From Halapricum salinum (GTDB lineage Archaea > Halobacteriota > Halobacteria > Halobacteriales > Haloarculaceae), in contig NZ_CP031310.1 of NCBI RefSeq assembly GCF_004799665.1, positions 1,418,887 through 1,482,886 of the forward strand: a DNA stretch of 64,000 nt. The letters run 5' to 3'. Shown here one piece after another: positions 51,663 to 63,433 of the stretch (positions are counted from its first letter, which is position 1; each line of letters starts with the position of its first letter). A model generated the notes under the pieces. It ran no database searches. It was given only the letters and a program-made list of their open reading frames with translations, and had not been told where the DNA came from. The position numbers and the translations under genes are program-made.

Positions 51663-54020
51663 ATGACTAGCGGATCGTTGCGCGTGCTCGTGGCTTCGCC
51701 GTCGGCGTCGGACGCCGAGACGACGGCACGCGCCCTCGAAACGGCGGCGGGATCGATCGACCGGACAGTGACGGCAGTACCGACCGACGACCCCGGCGCT
51801 GTGTCGGAGTCGTTCGACTGTCTGGTCTGGGACGCGGCCGAGCAGCCGGGCGAACGGATCGACGCGTTCGAGGGTGTTCCACTCGTCTGGTACGTCGGCG
51901 CCACAGGGCTCGCGAGCGAACACGTCGAGTCGGCCGTGGTTGACGACGTCGTTCAGCGTGCGGATGAGTCGAGCCCCCTCGTGCTTCTCCATCGGATTCG
52001 AGCGCTCGTTCGCACGTCGTCAGCGGGCCGCGCGCAGGTCGCTAGCGTCATCGATCACGTCGACGAGGCTGTCTTCGCGCTCGACAACGACTGGGCGTTC
52101 ACCTACGTCAATAAGAAGGCCGCCCAACTGCTCGAACGCGAGCGGCGCGACCTTCTCGGCGACTCAGTCTGGGAGATTTTCCAGGCCGCCGTCGGCTCGA
52201 CGTTCTACGACGAGTACCACCGGGCCAATCGAACTGGGGAGCCGACGACCTTCGAAGAGTATCACGCGCCGCTCGACCGACACTTCCAGGTCGCGGCCTA
52301 TCCGAGCGACGGCGGACTCGTCGTTCACTTTCGGGACGTCACCGACTGGAAGCGCCAGGAGCAGGCGCTCTCGGGCGTCCTGGAGACGACACGAGCGCTC
52401 ATGCAGGCGCGTACACGCGAGGAAGTTGCGAAACTGCTCGCTCGCGCGGCCGAGAACACGCTCGGGTTCGAGTACAACGTCGTCCGCCTGTACGACGCCG
52501 AGAGTGAGACGCTCGTCCCGGAAGGGATCACCGACGCAGCCGAGGCAGCCATGGCAGACCGCCCCGTCTACGGGATCGACGAGGGCGTTCCAGGTGAAGT
52601 GTTTCGAACCGGGGAAGTCAGGCGCTACGCCGACGTCACTGACGTCGACACCGCCTCGGACGTGCTAGCCTCGGCGATGTACTTCCCGATCGGCGTCCAC
52701 GGGACGATCTCGATCGGCTCGACCGAACCGGGCGCCTTCGACGAGACCGACCAACAGATCGCCGAGATCCTCGCAACCAACGCCGCGGTTGCGTTCAGTC
52801 GCGCCAAGCGCGAGCAAGAGGCCCGAGAGGCCCGTACACGCGTCGAGGTTCTCCTCGAACGGATCAACGGCCTCGTTCGCGAGGTCCTCGAAGTGCTCGT
52901 CCAGGCGACGACGCGCGAGGAGATCGAGACCGGCGTCTGTCGACAATTCACGGCCGCTGCACCCTATTCGTTCGCTTGGCTGGGGACCGCCGACGTGGCA
53001 GGTGAGATACTTTCTGCGACGGCGTGGGCGGGTGGTACCGATCTGGGTATCGTCGACTACGAGTGTGATCTCGCTGCCGAGGACTCGCTCGATCCCAGTG
53101 CGAAGGCACTTCAGACCCGCGACAGCGTCGTCGTGAGCGATCTCGCCGTTCATGACTCCTCCTGGGCGCGCGACGCAGCCGACGCCGGATTGGGATCGCT
53201 GTGTGCGGTTCCGCTCAAGTACCGGGAGACGGTTTACGGGGTCGTGACGGTCTATGCCGACCAGCCCGACGCGTTCGACGACCGCGAGCGAGTCGTCCTG
53301 GAAGCGCTCGGTCGGGCGATCGCGGACGCGATCAACGCTGTCGAACGCGGTCGAATCCTCTCGACGAACCGCGTCGTCGAGATGGAACTGGCCAGCCGCG
53401 ATCCAGAGTTGCTGTTCTCGCGACTCTCGGCGCGCGCCGACTGCCGTGTCGAGTCGGCCGGGGCGCTCTATCAGTCCGACGGCTCATTACAGCTGTATCT
53501 CCGCGCCGAGACCGCCGACGCCGACGCTATCGCGTCACTGCTGTCCGAGGACCCGTCCGTCGTCGACGCCACACACGTTGTTTCTCACGACGGAAACTCG
53601 CTGTTCGACGTCACAGCGACCGAGTCAGTCGTCGAGACGCTCGCGGAGTTTGGGGCGGTGACACAGCGGTTGACGGGTGAAGACGGAATGACCCGACTCA
53701 CGATCGAACTCCCTCACGAGACCGAAGCCAGGGACGTCTACGACCTGCTGGCCGACCGCTACGACGATCTCGAACTGGTCGGCTATCACGAGCACGACCG
53801 CCCGGTCCAGACCCGTCAGGAGTTCCGTGCCACGCTGCGAGAACGCTTTACTGACCGCCAGGAGACAGCGCTCAGAAGCGCCTATCTCGGCGGATTCTTC
53901 GAGTGGCCCCGGGAGGTCGACGGTGACGATCTGGCACAGTCGATGGGGATCACGCGTCCGACCTACCACCAGCACCTGCGCGCAGCGGAACGAAAAGTGT
54001 TCGAAGAAATGTTCGAGTAG
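51663..54020 (+). CDS. Bat-like multidomain sensor-regulator (REC-like, PAS, GAF, GAF, HTH_10)
   Basis: 785 aa. A receiver-like N-terminus (~1-115; the central acidic residue is in CLVWDAAEQ) is followed by PAS (~120-225: VDEAVFALDNDWAFTYVNKKAAQLL). Two GAF domains come next (~240-385 and ~410-565, LGSLCAVPLKYRETVYGVVTVYA), then a BAT-type linker and a C-terminal HTH_10 (TDRQETALRSAYLGGFFEWPREVDGDDLAQSMGITRPTYHQHLRAAERK). Likely a one-component light, redox or ligand sensor controlling unlinked genes. Target unknown. Confidence 0.88.
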   Translation: MTSGSLRVLVASPSASDAETTARALETAAGSIDRTVTAVPTDDPGAVSESFDCLVWDAAEQPGERIDAFEGVPLVWYVGATGLASEHVESAVVDDVVQRADESSPLVLLHRIRALVRTSSAGRAQVASVIDHVDEAVFALDNDWAFTYVNKKAAQLLERERRDLLGDSVWEIFQAAVGSTFYDEYHRANRTGEPTTFEEYHAPLDRHFQVAAYPSDGGLVVHFRDVTDWKRQEQALSGVLETTRALMQARTREEVAKLLARAAENTLGFEYNVVRLYDAESETLVPEGITDAAEAAMADRPVYGIDEGVPGEVFRTGEVRRYADVTDVDTASDVLASAMYFPIGVHGTISIGSTEPGAFDETDQQIAEILATNAAVAFSRAKREQEAREARTRVEVLLERINGLVREVLEVLVQATTREEIETGVCRQFTAAAPYSFAWLGTADVAGEILSATAWAGGTDLGIVDYECDLAAEDSLDPSAKALQTRDSVVVSDLAVHDSSWARDAADAGLGSLCAVPLKYRETVYGVVTVYADQPDAFDDRERVVLEALGRAIADAINAVERGRILSTNRVVEMELASRDPELLFSRLSARADCRVESAGALYQSDGSLQLYLRAETADADAIASLLSEDPSVVDATHVVSHDGNSLFDVTATESVVETLAEFGAVTQRLTGEDGMTRLTIELPHETEARDVYDLLADRYDDLELVGYHEHDRPVQTRQEFRATLRERFTDRQETALRSAYLGGFFEWPREVDGDDLAQSMGITRPTYHQHLRAAERKVFEEMFE

Positions 54021-54021
54021 C

Positions 54022-55074
54022 CTATAGATCTGCCCCGACGGCCTCGCTGACGTGGTCGAAACCATCCCGTTCGAGCAGCGTCAACAGCCCACGGTTGATC
54101 GAGCGAGCGATCGTCGGTCCCCGGTAGACGAAGCCCGTGTACAACTGGACGAGGCTCGCGCCCGCCCGGATCTTCCGATAGGCGTCGGCTGCGGTGAAGA
54201 CACCGCCAACCCCGACGACGGGTGCGTCCGTCCGCCGTGCGACGAACCGAACCATCTTCGTCGCCTCGCTCTCGATCGGCTTGCCCGAGAGGCCGCCCTC
54301 TTCGACGCGACTCGGACTCCCCAGGGACGCGGGCCGGTCGGTCGTCGTGTTGGTCGCGATCACGCCGTCGAGATCGTACTTCTCGACTACTTCCAGCGTC
54401 TCCTCGATCGCCGGCTCAGGCAGATCGGGTGACAGCTTGACCAACAAGGGGGCTGCACCTGCGTCGGTCAGTTCTCCTAAAATACCTTCGAGGGTATCCC
54501 TGTTCTGGAGGTCACGGAATCCCTCCGAATTGGGGCAGGAGACGTTGACGACGAAGAAGTCGCCCCCCTCGGCCACGCGCTCGTAGGTGTACCGGTAGTC
54601 GGCCGGTGCCGCTTCCGTGGGCGTCGACTCGCTCTTTGCGAGGTTGACGCCGACAGGGAAGGGGACGTCACTGCTGGCGAGCCGTCTGCCGACGATGTCT
54701 GCCCCGTCGTTGTTCAGGCCCATCCGGTTGACGAGTCCTTGATCCTCGACGAGACGAAAGAGGCGCGGACGCGGGTTCCCTTCCTGTGGCTCTGCAGTGA
54801 CGCCACCGACCTCGACGTGGCCGAATCCGAGGCCATACAGCGCGCTCGGCACCTCGGCGTTCTTGTCGAAGCCCGCCGCGACGCCGACCGGGTTGGGGAA
54901 CGTCTGCCCGAACGCGCTCACTTCGAGGCGATCGTCTTCGACGGCCAACCCGCGCCGACAGAGCGAGGGCAGCGGCGTCCCGTCGACTGCTTTCAGGCCA
55001 GTGTGGACGATCGAGTGTGCCGTCTCCGGGGGCACTCGAAACAACAGCGGACGCAGGATTTCATAGAGGCTCAT
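54022..55074 (-). CDS. pyrD: Dihydroorotate dehydrogenase (class 2, quinone-dependent)
   Basis: Oxidises dihydroorotate to orotate in pyrimidine synthesis, passing electrons to menaquinone. 350 aa from the ATG at 55074. The N-terminal membrane-association helices (MSLYEILRPLLFRVPPETAH) mark class 2. FMN site VGVAAGFDKNAEV, catalytic Ser loop NVSCPNSEG, Lys in LVKLSPDLP, phosphate site IRAGASLVQLYTGFVYRGP. Tail-to-tail with the Bat-like gene, 1-bp gap. Confidence 0.95.
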   Translation of the reverse strand: MSLYEILRPLLFRVPPETAHSIVHTGLKAVDGTPLPSLCRRGLAVEDDRLEVSAFGQTFPNPVGVAAGFDKNAEVPSALYGLGFGHVEVGGVTAEPQEGNPRPRLFRLVEDQGLVNRMGLNNDGADIVGRRLASSDVPFPVGVNLAKSESTPTEAAPADYRYTYERVAEGGDFFVVNVSCPNSEGFRDLQNRDTLEGILGELTDAGAAPLLVKLSPDLPEPAIEETLEVVEKYDLDGVIATNTTTDRPASLGSPSRVEEGGLSGKPIESEATKMVRFVARRTDAPVVGVGGVFTAADAYRKIRAGASLVQLYTGFVYRGPTIARSINRGLLTLLERDGFDHVSEAVGADL

Positions 55075-55105
55075 TGTGGATGCGCTGACAGCGCGAATCA
55101 CCGTC

Positions 55106-55303
55106 TCAAAATTCGTGTTCGACGTCCTCCGGGTCGGCCTTCTGGATGATGATCTTGTTGTCCCGTACCCTGACGAAGACCTCGTCGCCGATCTCCATGC
55201 CTGCGACGGCGAGCTCGTCCTCGTGGAGGTTGATATGGACGTTGTGATATTCTCCGTCCTCGTCTTTGGCACCACTCGGGCTGAGCTTCTTCTTTCGCAC
55301 CAT
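55106..55303 (-). CDS. Small AbrB/SpoVT-like protein
   Basis: 65 aa. A basic start MVRKKKLSP is followed by a swapped-hairpin beta fold (ELAVAGMEIGDEVFVRVRDNKIIIQKAD) of the AbrB type. Probably a dimeric DNA-binding protein or orphan antitoxin-like regulator. A minus-strand AAGTATATCC box lies near 55332-55340. 31 bp upstream of pyrD and may be co-transcribed. Confidence 0.72.
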   Translation of the reverse strand: MVRKKKLSPSGAKDEDGEYHNVHINLHEDELAVAGMEIGDEVFVRVRDNKIIIQKADPEDVEHEF

Positions 55304-55480
55304 CGCGCTATCTTATCACGTGCTTCGCCACAGGATATACTTAAGTCTACCGTGCGCGCGTTCGGCCCGGTTATCACCGAAACCGACTGTTCCCGGCGCG
55401 CGCGAGATTCAGACCCCTCCGTTTCCGGTCGATTTCCCCCCGTTTCCGCTCGATTCCTCCCGTCCTCAGGTGCTGTTCGA

Positions 55481-55535
55481 TGGGGGATTTATAAACGAAC
55501 CCCCAGACGGAGACCGAATTTAGGGGTATATTTAT
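55481..55535 (+). promoter_or_regulatory. Promoter region of the MC1 gene with G5/C5 palindrome
   Basis: TGGGGG (55481-55486) and CCCCCA (55500-55505) form an inverted repeat that encloses a TTTATAAA box. A second box GTATATTTATT (55527-55537) gives the likely transcript, with a GGAG ribosome-binding site at 55561. A factor on the palindrome could block the distal box. Confidence 0.45.
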
Positions 55536-55574
55536 TATGAGGCATGTGCTGACTTCACACGGAGTGGTCAAACC

Positions 55575-55886
55575 ATGGCACGCGACCAAGAAAAGCGGAA
55601 CTTCGCGCTCCGCGACGACGACGGCACAGAATCGAGCGTCTTCTCGGGTAGCACCCCTCGCCAGGCAGCGCTGAAGGCGGCACGACGACTCGACCCTGCT
55701 CCGAGTGAGGACGCAGCCAACCCGGAGCAACTCCGGCTACGGGAGAAAGGGACGAAGAAAGTCCACATCTACGAGGGCTGGGCTTGGGAGGAGTCGGCCC
55801 CCGAAGACAAACCGGACTGGATGCCCGGCGACATCACGAAGGGCAACGTCTCCAAAGAGGGCGTCGAGCACCTCGACGAGATCTAA
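55575..55886 (+). CDS. MC1-family chromosomal protein
   Basis: 103 aa archaeal architectural DNA-binding protein. RNFALRDDDGTESSVFSG, TPRQAALKAARRLDP, LRLREKGTKKVHIYEGWAWEE and DKPDWMPGDITKGNVSKEGVEHL follow methanogen MC1 closely. It bends and wraps DNA as a monomer. More acidic than methanogen homologues, as expected in high salt. Confidence 0.93.
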   Translation: MARDQEKRNFALRDDDGTESSVFSGSTPRQAALKAARRLDPAPSEDAANPEQLRLREKGTKKVHIYEGWAWEESAPEDKPDWMPGDITKGNVSKEGVEHLDEI

Positions 55887-56154
55887 TCGCCCGTAGACCC
55901 AACCCGATCAATTTTCGGCGGGGACGCGAGCGCACACGAACAAACTAGAGTATCGAGAAATCTCAATTGTCCTGTAGGGTCCTTCACGCATGTTGTGTTC
56001 CGGCAGCGGAGTCGACGACAGCTGTTCCCGCCTCGAACTGGATCCCCTCAGGGTATCGGTCCGGAACAGCTATTCACCAGTTCTCGTGTGGGCGACTAAC
56101 AGGGGGGTTCTTCATACAGTTGGGCTGTGTAATCGCATGACGAAGTGCCTCTGG

Positions 56155-56511
56155 TTCGACGGCCTTAAGTGCAACACTCTCCTCGGAACAAATGCGACGT
56201 GGCGCAGGGCGGACGCCCGCCCCGCTGGGCCACACGGCATCCGACGCCCTTAAGCGTACCAGGGCATTCGGGTGTGAACACACGCGTTCCACTCCGGGCC
56301 GATCCGGCTCGGAGCGATCCGACGCCCTTAAGTGTAACAGGGCGTTCGGATGTGATGCGAACGCCCTCACGCCGGTCGGTTCCGGCGAGGGGCAATCCGA
56401 CGCCCTTAAGTGTAACAGGGTGTTCGGATTGAATGCAAACGTGGCCTGGCCGGGGCCGTCAAACGCCCGGCCACATCGGACCTCGAACAAACCTGGTTCG
56501 AAGGGCTTAAG
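56155..56511 (+). promoter_or_regulatory. Tandem rRNA promoters P1-P5
   Basis: Five boxes of the haloarchaeal rRNA promoter type: TTCGACGGCCTTAAGT (56155-56170), CCGACGCCCTTAAGCGTACC (56241-56260), CCGACGCCCTTAAGTGTAAC (56319-56338 and 56397-56416) and TTCGAAGGGCTTAAG (56497-56511). Tandem promoters allow heavy, growth-rate-dependent rRNA transcription. The gap 55887-56154 holds nothing else recognised. Confidence 0.9.
56241..56418 (+). repeat. 78-bp tandem promoter repeat
   Basis: The GACGCCCTTAAG boxes of P2, P3 and P4 are exactly 78 bp apart (56243, 56321, 56399). Downstream of each, AGGG..TTCGG is conserved while the rest drifts. This shows amplification of a single promoter unit. Confidence 0.8.
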
Positions 56512-56587
56512 ACCCTTCCTGGGTAACGTTCGGGTCCGGAGGAAATGAGGATTCCACCCCTGCGGTCCGCCGTACAGATGGGATCTG

Positions 56588-56607
56588 ATGTTAGCCCTGG
56601 TAGTTCG
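56588..56607 (+). other. 16S pre-rRNA processing stem, 5' arm
   Basis: ATGTTAGCCCTGGTAGTTCG pairs with the arm at 58258-58277 (one G-T-like mismatch). The long helix brackets 16S. Splicing-endonuclease cleavage at its bulge-helix-bulge would excise pre-16S. Confidence 0.8.
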
Positions 56608-56714
56608 GTGACACCCGATCGGGGGTGTCGTCGAACTCGACTCAAGACGATAGCGATCACGTCCACGGGTAACAGTGGACGTGTTCCCGCCTAACCCCCC
56701 TGCTCTGCAGGGGA

Positions 56715-58187
<1,473 letters not shown>

Positions 58188-58257
58188 AACGATCGGGATC
58201 GGGGCGTTGCCCCGACCCACCTCGAGTCGGTTCGCGACACGCCCGTTCGGGCACCTA

Positions 58258-58277
58258 CGAACTATCAGGGCTAACAT
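58258..58277 (+). other. 16S pre-rRNA processing stem, 3' arm
   Basis: CGAACTATCAGGGCTAACAT is the complement of 56588-56607 and ends 6 bp before tRNA-Ala. Confidence 0.8.
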
Positions 58278-58283
58278 TTCGCC

Positions 58284-58355
58284 GGGCCCATAGCTCAGTG
58301 GCAGAGCGCCGCCTTTGCAAGGCGGAGGCCCTGGGTTCAAATCCCAGTGGGTCCA
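58284..58355 (+). tRNA. tRNA-Ala (anticodon TGC) in the 16S-23S spacer
   Basis: 72 nt. Acceptor GGGCCCA/TGGGTCC, anticodon arm CCGCC-TTTGCAA-GGCGG, T-arm CTGGG-TTCAAAT-CCCAG. The usual spacer tRNA of euryarchaeal rRNA operons. Confidence 0.97.
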
Positions 58356-58376
58356 TGTCTCGTGGCCATCTCGAAC

Positions 58377-58410
58377 CGGTCCCCTTAAGTGTGGGACGGC
58401 GTTCGGATGG
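58377..58410 (+). promoter_or_regulatory. Internal spacer promoter before 23S
   Basis: CCGGTCCCCTTAAGTGTGGG followed by ACGGCGTTCGG resembles the upstream rRNA promoters and lies between tRNA-Ala and 23S, where internal promoters are known in haloarchaea. A hairpin CCACCCCGCG/CGCGGGTGG follows near 58431-58454. Confidence 0.65.
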
Positions 58411-58504
58411 TACACGAACGACCGATGCACCACCCCGCGGCAAGCGCGGGTGGGAAGGGTTGATGCACGCACCGTCTTACCACCTCGGGCGTGTATATGA
58501 CACC

Positions 58505-58556
58505 GTGTGTACGTGCGATCCAGGCGTCCACTGGACTCGTTCATCGAGTTACAGTG
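58505..58556 (+). other. 23S pre-rRNA processing stem, 5' arm
   Basis: Blocks GTGTACGTGCGATCCAG, TGGACTCGTTCA and ACAGTG are complementary in order to 61613-61664 beyond 23S. The unpaired CGTCCAC-type interruption is consistent with a bulge-helix-bulge cut site. Confidence 0.78.
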
Positions 58557-58561
58557 ACGTT

Positions 58562-58685
58562 GCATCTGCTTAGCAGATGCGAACGTTGCAACCGTTTCGA
58601 CGGTTGCACATCGTCGCAACTACATCCGTAGTTGCACCCGCAACTCTTACGAGTTGCAAACATCGCAACTGCATTCCGCAGTTGC
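58562..58685 (+). repeat. Array of five tandem stem-loops before 23S
   Basis: Arms/loops: GCATCTGC-TTA-GCAGATGC (58562-58580); TGCAACCGT-TTCG-ACGGTTGCA (58587-58608); GCAACTAC-ATCC-GTAGTTGC (58616-58635); GCAACTC-TTAC-GAGTTGC (58640-58657); GCAACTGC-ATTCC-GCAGTTGC (58665-58685). Arms share GCAAC/GTTGC in four of five and differ only in paired positions. They lie between the 23S processing stem and the 23S 5' end. Function unknown. Confidence 0.85.
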
Positions 58686-58692
58686 ACACAAG

Positions 58693-61606
<2,914 letters not shown>

Positions 61607-61612
61607 ATACCG

Positions 61613-61664
61613 CACTGTGACTCTTTGAACGAGTCCAGGCGCTATCTGGATCGCACGTACACAC
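61613..61664 (+). other. 23S pre-rRNA processing stem, 3' arm
   Basis: CACTGTGACTC, TGAACGAGTCCA and CTGGATCGCACGTACAC pair with 58505-58556, closing a helix around the five-hairpin array and 23S. Confidence 0.78.
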
Positions 61665-61676
61665 GGTGGTAACCAA

Positions 61677-61720
61677 CCGACGCATGGTGCATCGTCGCGG
61701 TTCGAGTCCGCGAGTCGGCG
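61677..61720 (+). other. tRNA-like element just before 5S rRNA
   Basis: A T-arm TCGCGG-TTCGAGT-CCGCGA is followed by GTCGG, which pairs with CCGAC upstream (acceptor-like). No D or anticodon arm exists. A similar tRNA-like fold precedes 5S in Haloferax volcanii, where tRNase Z cuts to form the 5S 5' end. The same role is inferred. Confidence 0.65.
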
Positions 61721-61842
61721 TTAAGGCGGCCATAGCGGCGGGGCAACTCCCGTACCCATCCCGAACACGGAAGATAAGCCCGCCTGCGTTCCGGTGAGTA
61801 CTGGAGTGCGCGAGCCTCTGGGAAACTCGGTTCGCCGCCTAC
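61721..61842 (+). rRNA. rrf: 5S ribosomal RNA
   Basis: About 122 nt, starting TTAAGGCGGCCATAGCGG, with CCCATCCCGAACACGGAAG and GGTTCGCCGCC at the closing stem. 3' end approximate to two bases. Confidence 0.96.
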
Positions 61843-61862
61843 TATTCATACCGTATTCAAAC

Positions 61863-61893
61863 CTCGCACAGCCATTGCGCTGTGCGGGGTTTT
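61863..61893 (+). terminator. Hairpin with T-run after 5S
   Basis: 10-bp arms CTCGCACAGC and GCTGTGCGGG (one G-T pair) with loop CATTGC, followed by GTTTT. Likely terminator of the rRNA operon. The following 61894-62020 holds only the CTTAAAC box before the tRNA-Cys copy. Confidence 0.65.
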
Positions 61894-62022
61894 CGTCATT
61901 TATACAGTCACGAGTGGCGACGCTATCTTTCGTAGTGCCATCGCCGTCGGGACCGCGTGATCGGCGAGAGGGAAGTACGAGACCGCTACGCTTAAACGCG
62001 AAAGCCGGGTAGATAGAGGTGC

Positions 62023-62137
62023 GCCAAGGTGGCAGAGTCCGGCCGAACGCAGCGGCCTGCAGTACCTGCAGACTCGCTTCGCTCGCCTGCCGATGTCGAC
62101 CACTCGTTCCTCGCGGTCGACAGCCGCCCATCGCCGG
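62023..62137 (+). pseudogene. Interrupted, 3'-truncated tRNA-Cys copy
   Basis: 62021-62062 is identical over 42 bp to the start of the intact tRNA-Cys gene, up to the base after the anticodon. A 59-bp insertion (62063-62121) follows. 62122-62137 then continues the tRNA exactly from position 38 through the 5' T-stem, after which similarity ends, so T-loop and acceptor 3' strand are lost. The insertion sits at 37/38, the canonical archaeal intron site, but I see no bulge-helix-bulge. A CTTAAAC box ~30 bp upstream could still drive it. Confidence 0.75.
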
Positions 62138-62199
62138 CACGATCGGCGTGTCGGCCAGAACATAATCCCTATATCCTTCGGACGAGGAACTTCATACGC

Positions 62200-62275
62200 G
62201 CCAAGGTGGCAGAGTCCGGCCGAACGCAGCGGCCTGCAGAGCCGCCCATCGCCGGTTCAAATCCGGCCCTTGGCT
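62200..62275 (+). tRNA. tRNA-Cys (anticodon GCA)
   Basis: 76 nt. Acceptor GCCAAGG/CCTTGGC, anticodon arm GCGGC-CTGCAGA-GCCGC, T-arm GCCGG-TTCAAAT-CCGGC. A CTATATCC box about 27 bp upstream is its promoter. Position after 5S is usual for haloarchaea. Confidence 0.95.
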
Positions 62276-62317
62276 TGTTTTGCGAGTGACAATTCGTCGC
62301 GAGCAATTGCCAAACGA

Positions 62318-62368
62318 GGATTTGACCCTGCCGCGAGCGTTAGCGAAGCGGCTCTGGTTCAAATCCTG
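62318..62368 (+). other. Long imperfect hairpin after tRNA-Cys
   Basis: AGGATTTGACC (62318-62328) pairs with GGTTCAAATCCT (62357-62368), with an inner CCGC/GCGG pair. Part of the 3' arm looks like a tRNA T-loop (GGTTCAAATCC). It may end tRNA transcription or be a further tRNA relic. Confidence 0.4.
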
Positions 62369-62385
62369 CCCGCCATGTTTGATGT

Positions 62386-63066
62386 TCAGGGCGCGACGCC
62401 GACAGTCAGCAGGGTCCCGTATTCGCGGTAGTGTTCGACCATGGCTTCCCGGGAGTTCCAGTCGTCGGTGGGGAACTCGCTCGCAGGTGGGATCTCGACC
62501 TCGCGATCGGGGATAGCCTGCTGCTCGGCGACGTGGAAGCCAGCCTCGCGGAAGCGCTGGTGGTAGTCGTCGCGCGACCAGCGGGACATCTCGATATCGA
62601 CGTACTCAGTCCATGCGGCGGTGTGGGGATTGTCGGCGTAGAAGTCGACCGCACAGTAGAACGTGCCGCCGGGTCGAAGGACGCGGAGGAGCTCCTCGAG
62701 CGCGGCCATCGGATCGCTGGCGTAGTAGAACGCCTCCATCGAGAAGACGTGGTCGATGGAATCGTCCTCGAAGGGAAGGTGCTCGAAGTCACCGACCAAG
62801 AATCCCACTGCGGGGTCGTCGGTGTAGCTGCGGGCGTTGCGCACCATCTCGGGGGCCCCGTCGAGACCGTAGGCGCGTGCTGCGCCGCCGGCTGCTCGCA
62901 TGGCGCGCGCGGCGTAGCCGCTCCCACAGCCGAGGTCCAGAACAGTATCGTCGTCTTCGATCGGCATGCGGGCGAGTGCGTGCTTGGCGGTGTGCCAGTG
63001 GCGTTCTTCCATGCCTCTGTCGCGGCCTTCGGCTGCCCAGTCGTCGAATTCCTCGCGGACACTCAT
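62386..63066 (-). CDS. Class I SAM-dependent methyltransferase
   Basis: 226 aa. Motif I VLDLGCGSGYAARAMRAAG, motif post-I acidic GLDGAPEMV, motif II FLVGDFEHLPFEDDSIDHVFSMEAFYY and motif III LRVLRPGGTFYCAVDFY. UbiE/Methyltransf_11-like; substrate unknown. A His/Trp-rich N-terminus (EERHWHTAKHALARM) is distinctive. The minisatellite lies immediately upstream of its start. Confidence 0.9.
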   Translation of the reverse strand: MSVREEFDDWAAEGRDRGMEERHWHTAKHALARMPIEDDDTVLDLGCGSGYAARAMRAAGGAARAYGLDGAPEMVRNARSYTDDPAVGFLVGDFEHLPFEDDSIDHVFSMEAFYYASDPMAALEELLRVLRPGGTFYCAVDFYADNPHTAAWTEYVDIEMSRWSRDDYHQRFREAGFHVAEQQAIPDREVEIPPASEFPTDDWNSREAMVEHYREYGTLLTVGVAP

Positions 63067-63101
63067 GTCTCAGTCGAGGACTGGCGGCGTGAAAACGGAT
63101 T

Positions 63102-63235
63102 CGACTACTTACTCGCCGGCTGACCTGCCGGCTCGACTACTTACTCGCCGGCTGACCTGCCGGCTCGACTACTTACTCGCCGGCTGACCTGCCGGCTCGA
63201 CTACTTACTCGCCGGCTGACCTGCCGGCTCGACTA
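63102..63235. repeat. 32-bp minisatellite, four units plus a partial fifth
   Basis: Units start at 63102, 63134, 63166, 63198 and 63230 (partial) and are identical. Each holds CGACTACTTACTCGCC followed by GGCTGACCTGCCGGCT, in which GCCGGC-TGACCT-GCCGGC can fold. No spacers, so not CRISPR. It lies between two minus-strand genes, upstream of the methyltransferase. Confidence 0.92.
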
Positions 63236-63433
63236 TTGCCACATCCGAGGGGCGTACCCGAGCCACCGCACGGCCATGAAGTAGACCGTCGCGACGACGA
63301 TGGCGATCACGGCCTCGATCGCGAAGCCGACGTCTCCGAAGAGAATGTTAACGAGTCCGAGCGCGCCGAACATCAACAGGATTGCCGCGGCGTAGTGCGG
63401 GAGCGCTTCCTTGTACTGGGATCGGTCGGCCAT
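63233..63433 (-). CDS. Small two-helix membrane protein
   Basis: 66 aa from the ATG at 63433, MADRSQYKEALPHY, then two helices (AAAILLMFGALGLVNILFG; GFAIEAVIAIVVATVYFMAV) and a short basic end RWLGYAPRMWQ. An upstream in-frame start at 63448 is less likely. Its stop touches the minisatellite. No family recognised. Confidence 0.68.
   Translation of the reverse strand: MADRSQYKEALPHYAAAILLMFGALGLVNILFGDVGFAIEAVIAIVVATVYFMAVRWLGYAPRMWQ

Noticed and set aside
62063-62121. Functional archaeal tRNA intron in the first tRNA-Cys copy
   Set aside because: The position 37/38 is right, but I see no bulge-helix-bulge and the 3' T-loop and acceptor strand are missing, so the copy cannot mature to a tRNA.
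63102-63235. CRISPR array from the 32-bp repeats
   Set aside because: Units are directly adjacent with no unique spacers and there are no cas genes in the window.
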